This document shows, piece by piece, positions 44,403-51,178 of a stretch of DNA of 51,178 nt. Numbering within the stretch: position 1 is the first letter of the stretch; the number at the start of each line of letters is the position of its first letter. The translations under genes were made by a program, and so were the position numbers. This DNA comes from Vitrella brassicaformis (Eukaryota; Sar; Vitrellaceae), in assembly GCA_001179505.1 (NCBI GenBank), contig CDMY01000513.1, positions 1-51,178 of the forward strand, read 5' to 3'. Below the pieces are notes generated by a model. It saw only the letters and a list, made by a program, of their open reading frames with translations. It ran no database searches and was not told the DNA's origin.

Positions 44403-46270
44403 ATGGCGTCCACCGCAGGTCCTGTGACGGGCGTGGCAGCAGCCCTCAACCCCGATGTCCCTCCACCAGGCGCTTTCTCCAACAGCAACCTCCCAGTCAA
44501 CACACCAATGCTGCGGCATCACCTCAGCCCTGACGAGAAGGAGGCCATTGACGTCAACAGGCGGCGGGAATACGAGGCCGAGAGGAAGAAGCGCATCTTT
44601 GATCCCAAGATACGGACCATTGGCATCGACAAAGAGGCGCTGGACCGCCAAGTTGCAGAGAAACAGGTCAGACGGCATTGCATATGGGGCCGCATTGTGG
44701 ATGCGTTTTGGTCTATGTCCAGGCCCGGAAGGAGAAGGAGAGAGACGAGGAGCGGCTGTATGCCCAGCAGACACTCTACTACGATGCCGTGCTCAAGAGA
44801 CAGGTGAGGTCGCAGGGGGCACTTTGCAATGGCCTGGAGCTCTGTGCAGGGCATGACGGCGTTGTGTGTCGTCAGGAGATCGAGAAGCGTCGCCTGAAGC
44901 GTCAGGTAGAGGAGGAGGGCAAGACATTCTCACTCACTCAGCTGCGACGGGAGCAAAGGAGGGGTGAGACCGAACAGTGACAGAACACAAGCACCCCGAT
45001 GGACACACTGGTGTGTGTGTGTGTGTGCGTGTATGTGTGCAGAGTATGACCTGGACGACAAGGACCGCGTCAAGAAATACCATGAGCCGCCAGAGGAGAA
45101 ATATGGCGCCTCATCTGTCCAGGCAACCACACACACACATCCATTGCCATGCCCAACAATCGCTGCTTCTTGTGTGGATGGGTGTGGCTCTCCTTGTCGT
45201 GTGTCATTGCAGGTCTTGGCGGGTGAGGACCGTGCGGCGGCCGAGCGCAAGAAGCTTCAGCAGAAGCAGGTGCGCGACTGGGTCGCCCAGCAGAAGTTCG
45301 AAAAGGAGATCATCAAGAAGGCCGAGCAAGACGAAGACAAGGAATGGGGTAGCCGGATGACGGGGCCATCGTACATGCGTGTCTGCCCTCGTCTGTCTGT
45401 CTGTCTGTCTGTGCGTCTGTGATGCAGGTGTGCAGGCCATCAAGACGGCAGAGCTGATGTATGCCGTTGAGGACCAGCAGAAAGCCGCCCGTCGTCAGCT
45501 GCAGTGCGAGACGTCTGAAGCCAACAAGCAGACGGCGCTCTGCAGACTCGAGGAGACACTCAAAGGACGGCTCACGAGACAGGTTCAAACACCCATATGC
45601 CGTATGAACACAAGAGCACACATGACATCACATGGCTGGTTGGTTCAGGATGACGACAACAAGGAGTTGATCAACCAGTACACCGACCCGTATCTCGCCG
45701 ACGGCCGCCTCGACCTCACGGGGCACGTCAACGTCAACGACGGGCCAGGCGACACCAACCCTGCAGGCCTCGAGCCGGGAGACGCGGCCGTCATCGGCAC
45801 TCTCAGGGACGGCTTCAAGGGCACCACACGCAAACAGAGACAGGTAGGTATTACCCTTATGTGTGTCTGTGGGATGGATGGATGGACGGGTGGATTGATG
45901 TGTGCAGTCGTGTTTGGAGGAGAATTTGCGTATGTGGCGCGAGAAGGAGGAGCAGAAGCAGCGTGAGATGGACGAGGAGCTGCAGTGGGCCCGGCAGCAC
46001 GAGGCCAACAGGAAACTCCAGGTCGCTGTCGAGAGGGAGAAACAGCGACTCGCTCAGAGGGTGGGTGACACACGAAGACAAGGCACCGGCTTCGCGGTAG
46101 CAAAGCCTATTCTTTGAATTGCGTGGTGTCAGGTTCGTTATGACGTGCGTCACACGAACGCTGGTTTGGGCAAGCAGCAGCAGGACACCCAGACCTACCT
46201 CAAGAAGGAGCTCTACACCAACCCGCCCTCGGAGGATTACTTCAACTACTTCGGCACTACCACCAGATGA
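44403..46270 (+). CDS. RIBC2: RIB43A (RIBC) axonemal ribbon protein
   Basis: RIB43A is a coiled-coil protein inside the doublet microtubules of flagella. Nine exons give 429 residues: 44403-44666, 44723-44803, 44876-44963, 45043-45122, 45213-45348, 45428-45582, 45649-45843, 45908-46060, 46133-46270. After a ~45-residue variable N-terminus the family signature begins: RRREYEAERKKRIFDPKIRT with IGIDKEALDRQV. Later matches are GASSVQVLAGED, AEQDEDKEWGVQAIKTAELM and the C-terminal YLKKELYTNPPSEDYFNYFG, ending GTTTR. Most of the protein is charged coiled coil. The intron after 45122 has a GC donor, supported by the alignment GASSVQVLAGED with the family. A flagellum is implied, in keeping with the EFCAB10 gene close by. 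Confidence 0.92.
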
Positions 46271-46959
46271 ATGGACAAACTGCTGTACCATGCAGAACTA
46301 GCGCGAGCATGGGACAATGGATGGCATGGATGGCCATCTATGCTGGACCCTCTCTGTCACATGAACCCAACAAACTACCCACCAGGCCATGTCTCACACA
46401 CATGCAGCCAGCATACCGACTTTCGAACATAGAAATGTCTCTTGTGCCAAAGGTTATGCCTTCGCAAGAACGCTATGGAATGCATCGTTGCAGCCGACAC
46501 CGACTTGAGCCGGCGACTTGGCCTTTAGCTGCGGGAGGGACGCTCCCCGCTTTATCCATTGGTCGATCTGACTGCCGGACGAGAACGGAGTGAGTTGTCA
46601 TGCACCTTATGAGCGACGACTAAGGGCGGCTGGATACACTTCATTCACCGTCCATCAGCATGACGTGTTCGTGCGGGTGTCCCGCATCATCACGAATCAT
46701 GATGCACATAAATCCATACACACATACACGCAGCAAACAACGAAACCATCCGGCCCTCTCTGCTGTCACTGTCTTGTCAGCTGACGACAGACGCCTTACT
46801 TATCAGAAATTCAGTCGCCCATTGACTGATTGACTGACTGACTGACTGATGGGCTGCACCACGTACGAGTGAATGAATGAATGAATGGGCCATCCATCGA
46901 AGGACCTGACTATATCAGGAATGGAAAACCTGCCTGCCTTTCTCCGCCGTCCCATCCTA
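46271..46959. other. Convergent intergenic region
   Basis: About 690 bp between the RIB43A and nuclease stop codons. It carries a GACT tetranucleotide run (about 46820-46850) and a GAAT run (about 46870-46886). No supported gene or RNA. Confidence 0.6.
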
Positions 46960-48042
46960 CTATATCTGCGGCACAGCCGCCCCTTGCGGCACCGCAGCAC
47001 TCAAGCCCCTCTGCTGCTCCTCCATTGCCCTCTCTTGCGCCCGCAACTGCTGCTTGTACTGGCCGGGGGAGACCCTCTCGTCATCAGGCACGCTCCAGAT
47101 GTTGACCCGCCGCTGTTTGGCCCGCTGCTCGAGCGACTCGAGTGTGTCCTTGTTGCCGTTGTACTCGGCCCCACCGCCCCGATAGATGACAGCCAGCCCG
47201 TTGTCCACCAGCTCCTGCGACACGTCGACGGCACCGCCTCCGAAGAACAGGAAGGCGGGCGGCTTCTGGTAGGTCACGGCGGCAATTGCACGCCCGTACT
47301 GGTCTCGACGGAGCAGCTTCACCTGCACACACGACCACACCCACCATGCCATACAATGGCACAGGTGTGTGAGTGTCGGTTCCGCTGACCTCAACGAGCT
47401 GGTCTTGTAGCCGCTCTTTGACGAACGCCTTTGCCTCCTCGCCATAGGGCTGCCCTGCATTGCCGAACTTGGCTGTCTCGGGCGTGTCGACGCCATACAG
47501 GCGGATGGAGAGGGTGGTGTCCCGCAGCCGACCCTTCTCGTCCTGGGCGCCGCCGCCGCGCCCCACGTCCACCACGTGGCGGCATCTGATGGTGTCGCCG
47601 TCGGCTACATTGACCACACGACAAGCCAGCTTGGCCTTCTTGTTGAACTGTTCTGCGGGAATGTCGTCCACCGTCCTGACACACACAACATGACACCCAT
47701 AACACAAAGCACGTCAGCAGATCTGGTGTTTTGTCTCTTCCCTGCTTACTTGTAGAGCGTTGTTGAGGCGTCTGCATCACCTGGCAACACGACGCACAAG
47801 CCAGACACCGCCAATGAGCCCTCAGCGATGCGCCGCTCCCACAGTGAGCGTCGGCATGAAACAACAGATGCATCATCGGCATGACTGTGTGCACACAACG
47901 TCACGTGTGGTGGACGGCTGCCATGGCGTGCAGGCGGGGACAGTGCAGCAGGCCTCAAGAAGCCATGAGCAAGATGCAAGACTGAGAGAGCGAGCAGGAA
48001 GAGGAACTTGCCTGTTGGTGCAGAGGAGATGCAGCTGCCCAT
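46960..48042 (-). CDS. Staphylococcal-nuclease-like protein with lipid-anchor N-terminus
   Basis: Predicted calcium-dependent nuclease of the thermonuclease (SNase) family. Four exons give 236 residues: 48042-48012, 47780-47750, 47675-47390, 47322-46960. The first exon encodes MGSCISSAPT, a strong N-myristoylation plus palmitoylation signal (Gly2, Cys4), as in plant membrane-anchored CAN nucleases. The catalytic fold shows RVVNVADGDTI with the metal-binding Asp, RLYGVDTPET with Arg and Asp, GEEAKAFVKERL, and DQYGRAIAAV with the third catalytic Arg. The C-terminal ~60 residues are a Gln/Arg-rich helix. The first two coding exons are each only 31 bp and the first intron has a GC donor. The function of anchoring would be to act at the plasma membrane; this is inference. 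It is 135 bp head to head from the F-box-like gene. Confidence 0.87.
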
Positions 48043-48177
48043 GGATGGGAGATCTGCGGTCCAAGGGCGCGAGCTGAGAAGAAAAGACGATCGCGAAAAC
48101 CGACTCGGAAGCAAACGATGAGTAAGAGGTTGAGAGATAGGTTGCGAAGCGTACGAGCTCGTCTGTACGGTCGAGCC
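48043..48177. promoter_or_regulatory. 135-bp divergent spacer
   Basis: This spacer lies between the nuclease (-) and F-box-like (+) start codons. It contains TCGCGAAAAC at 48091-48100. Confidence 0.4.
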
Positions 48178-51090
48178 ATGAGTAAGAAAACCCAAGCCGA
48201 CTCGTCCGGGGTGAGCCACAACCAATCCCGCCTGATGCAATGTGGACGCTGATGGATGCTGCTGTGTCGTGCTCTTTGTGGGTGCAGCCATCGCACCCGG
48301 TCGGCCTCGATAGCGTTTCATTCCAGCTGACGGACCTTGGAGAAACGTTACTACAGAGCCTCTACGCGCTACGTGACAGGGTCAGTACCGCACCGAATCT
48401 CTCATCATGCATCTCGCATTCATCCACACCAAACGCACTTAGAAGGCAGCGCACGTGCTTCCATTCCTTCCATATCTCACCATCCTTTGCTGATGCGGAC
48501 GGGTGGTACCTACTTGCAGATTAAGGTGGTAGCTGAGTTGATCGGAGCGGCAGAAGGCTCGAGCTCGTCGCAGGCCGAGAACAGCGCGTCAGAGGTGAGA
48601 CCACACACCAGCCATGACACACACAAGCAGAAGCACACGCACCCATGGATGGATGGTCCTCTGTTGTGGTTGCCGCTGGCTTTTTTGCCTCCTATCAGCG
48701 TGTTGATGCTCAGCGTGCTGTGCTGCTGAGTGTCGTCGAGAAGCTCAGGGCCAGCCACGACCCATCCAAGATAGCATCGGTGGTACAGCTGGCCAACGCC
48801 AAATGCGACCTCATCACCGCCATGATAGAGCAGCCGGTACACAACACCCCTTGACTGTCGGAGCTGACAACACAACACACACATTGACGGTTATCCTTTG
48901 TGCGCATGTGCGTGCATCAGGCATTGTTCGTATCGCCCCTCATGACGCTGCCCGAGGGCTTTCTGACCAGCCACATCGGACCCCATCTCGGCACCAAGGA
49001 CATCATCACTCGGCTGGCCCCCACACATCCATACCTGCACACCACCTCCCGCAAACCCGCCATGCACAAGACGCTCCAGCTCAAGTGCAAGGACTTCTGC
49101 AGCAAGGTCAAGGTGACCAAAAAGCAGGTGTCTGTGTGGGGGCCCGCCTTCAGCCAGACCCAGCAAGCCACAATGGTGTGTCTGCCCAGCCGGGGAGTGC
49201 TGGCGCTGCTCGAGCACGCCAGCAGCACCCTGGAGGAGCTACACGCGTGGCCGGATGTGAGTTGCCCGCGCTCACTGGAGTCACTGCCCAAGGCCGGGAA
49301 GCCCACGCCGCGACGGGGAGATGACGAGGTGGTTTTCCCCAAGCTGGTGCGTGTCAAGGTGGCGGGGTGGTGGATCACTGTCGCCAACAAACGGCGGTGG
49401 AAGCCAATGTAAGTGAGGGAGGGGGGGGGGGGGGGATGGTCGGGTTGGCTTACTTTGGTTGATGGTTGGTTGTGATGTCAGGTCGCTCGTCGACGTGCAT
49501 CTGCGTGACATGTATGGCGACATGCCCGTCAGCCCTGCCTCTGCCCCGATGTGTTCGGGCAACGGCGGCGATGCGTGCACGGCATGGCTGGCGGGCCCCG
49601 GGCCACACAGCCTGACCCTCGAGGCGGGGTGGGACGGCTGGGAGCTTAGCAATATCCAGAACATGGTGAAGCCGTCCATCAAGTGAGTGAGGGGACAACG
49701 AATGTTTGTGTGGATGAATGACAGACCCCACCCTTGCCGGCTCCCTGTATGTGTGCAGGCAGCTCCGTGGCGTCGAGTGGGAGGGGGGCTGGGAGACGAT
49801 CGCCGCGAGCGGGCTGCAGCTGGAGGAGTTCCACGCGACCGTCACATTCATCAACGATCATACGCTCGAGGTGCGTGCGGGAGAGGCGAACGGGAGGCTC
49901 AACTGGTGGTATGATGTATGGGCTGTCTCTTCGTGTGTCTGCTGTCAGGATTTGGACTCATTTCGGACGGTGTGCATCGCGCCCAACGGCACCATCAACT
50001 TCACGTGCACCCCGTGCCACCCCTACTTCTGTAGCTTCGACATCATGCGAGCCTACCCCTCGTGCACAGCCCTCATCATCTCCCTCGCAGCTGCCGTCAA
50101 GACGGTCGTGTTTCCCTCTGGGCTAGCTCAGGGACAGGCAGTGCCGCCTGTTGTGCTGTATGGCCTCCCTCAGCTGGTCTTCTCCCAGACCGAGACCCTG
50201 CACCTGAGCAGTGCAGGTCCTGGCTCTCGCCCTCTGCCTGACCTTCTGCTGTCGGGCCTGTCTGATAGCCATTTCCCTAGCGTGACCACTCTCGGCCTGG
50301 GGCAGGCAAAGGGGATTAGGGAGGAGGCAGTGAGCAAGGCCACCGCTCTCAAGTCGCTGACAGAGGTGCGCTTCGAGAGAAATGGTGCTGTGCTTGCGCC
50401 GTTTTTCTTCCCTCGCTGCCTCGGTGTGTGCAGCAAGTCAGGCCCCCTGCTGCACGTGATAGCTGAGTATGGCTCCAAGGTGTGTTTCAACACGGGCGTA
50501 TGGTCTCTGTGGGAGGGCGGGGCGGGGGCGGGGCTGGGAGCAGTAGCGATGGGCGTCAGAGAGGCATGGAGGGGCGTGTGCGAAAGATAAGTGTAGTTGC
50601 GGGCTGTGGGGCGGGGCCGAGCGAGGAGGACGGGTCGGGGGTCTTGGCGGTGTGTCTACAGGCCATTCGCAAGTGCCCCTTCCTCCACTCGATTGCCTTC
50701 GGCCGCCATGAGGACTCACTCCACCAGCTAGGAGGCTACACGCAGGCAGTTCAGAGCCAGCTGCTCTCGCGTGGGTTTGTGGCTCTGAAGAAGGAGTCGT
50801 TTGTGCCTGAGGAGTGGTTTGTGCCTGTTCTTGCCAGGCCCCACCCCGAGATGTGTCGCGTGTTTGGCTGCCTCTTCCCCCTGCACCTGTATGAGCACGT
50901 GAGTGACCTCTCTCCATCTGCCGTTTACGCGCCTCGCGTGACGATGGATGACAGTGTGTCAGTGCCTGAGGTCGTTTTGGCTCGTGCCGGCCTCCACTTC
51001 CCCCGTTGCGTGTCGCGCCACCTGCACAAGGAATGGGAGGGAGGCATGAGAAATCGCGTGGCACTCGAACTCCATGAACTGTCTGAATGA
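48178..51090 (+). CDS. F-box-like protein, possible SCF substrate receptor
   Basis: Nine exons give 699 residues, total in frame: 48178-48210, 48288-48380, 48520-48594, 48699-48836, 48921-49408, 49482-49682, 49759-49870, 49949-50479, 50662-51090. I start at 48178 (MSKKTQADSSG), because it splices cleanly over a 77-nt intron to PSHPVGLDSVSFQLTDLG; an unspliced start at 48240 is possible. The region LPEGFLTSHIGPHLGTKDII and TRLAPTHPYLH has the spacing of an F-box, the docking site for SKP1 in ubiquitin ligases. The rest has scattered leucine-rich or beta segments (VTTLGLGQAKGIREEAVSKA, TALKSLTEVRF), which may form LRR-like repeats. The last intron, 50480-50661, is longer than average and its donor is my inference, because the frame would otherwise end at 50590. 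F-box call moderate, substrate unknown. Confidence 0.7.
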
Positions 51091-51178
51091 TTCTCATGTA
51101 TGTACAGATATGGCTGCCTAGCTGGCTGGATGTAATCGACAGATGGCTGCGTGATCCTCGGTATGGGGGTGATCATGG

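Noticed and set aside
46440-46600. Possible tRNA or small RNA in the 46.4-46.6 kb spacer
   Set aside because: Some stem-like GC stretches exist, but there is no cloverleaf or T-loop motif.
47746-48321. 191-codon minus frame opposite the F-box start
   Set aside because: It spans the nuclease introns and the divergent spacer; the spliced nuclease model, with lipid anchor and correct frame, explains the same strand better.

Overview
This window is nuclear DNA from a GC-rich eukaryotic alga with many introns. Nearly every gene is split by short introns of about 60-110 nt. The introns carry TG/GT runs and often end in TGTGTGCAG-like acceptors. Two genes near the middle encode organelle proteins with signal-peptide-plus-transit-peptide leaders: a YGGT/CCB3-type protein and a Rossmann-fold protein whose leader has an Ala-Phe junction. 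Together with genes for flagellar proteins (RIB43A, EFCAB10), this points to an alveolate with a complex plastid. A chromerid such as Vitrella is my best guess, but that is inference; no rRNA or plastid marker is present to prove it.

Layout, left to right. A small Lys-rich hypothetical gene (-) is followed by a prolyl oligopeptidase (+, 18 exons), then a weak small ORF (-) and a choline/ethanolamine phosphotransferase (+, 14 exons). Next is a 7.3-kb gene (-) that reads as one protein with a helical N-terminal region, leucine-rich repeats, a long coiled coil and a C-terminal RING finger. A probably lipid-anchored protein (+) follows, interrupted by a 300-bp assembly gap. Then come a plastid Rossmann-fold protein (-), a YGGT protein (-), a 7.6-kb NUP160-like nucleoporin (+), a YIF1 Golgi membrane protein (-), an unknown membrane protein (+), an intron-free nuclear-type protein (-) and electron transfer flavoprotein beta (+). 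The right end has EFCAB10 (-), NSE4 of the SMC5/6 complex (+), RIB43A (+), a membrane-anchored staphylococcal-nuclease-like protein (-) and an F-box-like protein (+).

There is no operon or single pathway here. The striking feature is the arrangement: genes mostly alternate strand, giving head-to-head pairs with very short spacers (as little as 68 bp between start codons) and tail-to-tail pairs separated by 0.3-0.9 kb of low-complexity DNA.

Gene models were built by joining exons by eye at GT-AG (occasionally GC-AG) junctions while keeping frame and family similarity. For 12 of the 18 gene models I summed all exons and the total was divisible by three. The least certain models are the RING protein, the NUP160-like gene (not every exon was fixed) and the gap-containing gene. 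I found no tRNA, rRNA, transposon or CRISPR array.
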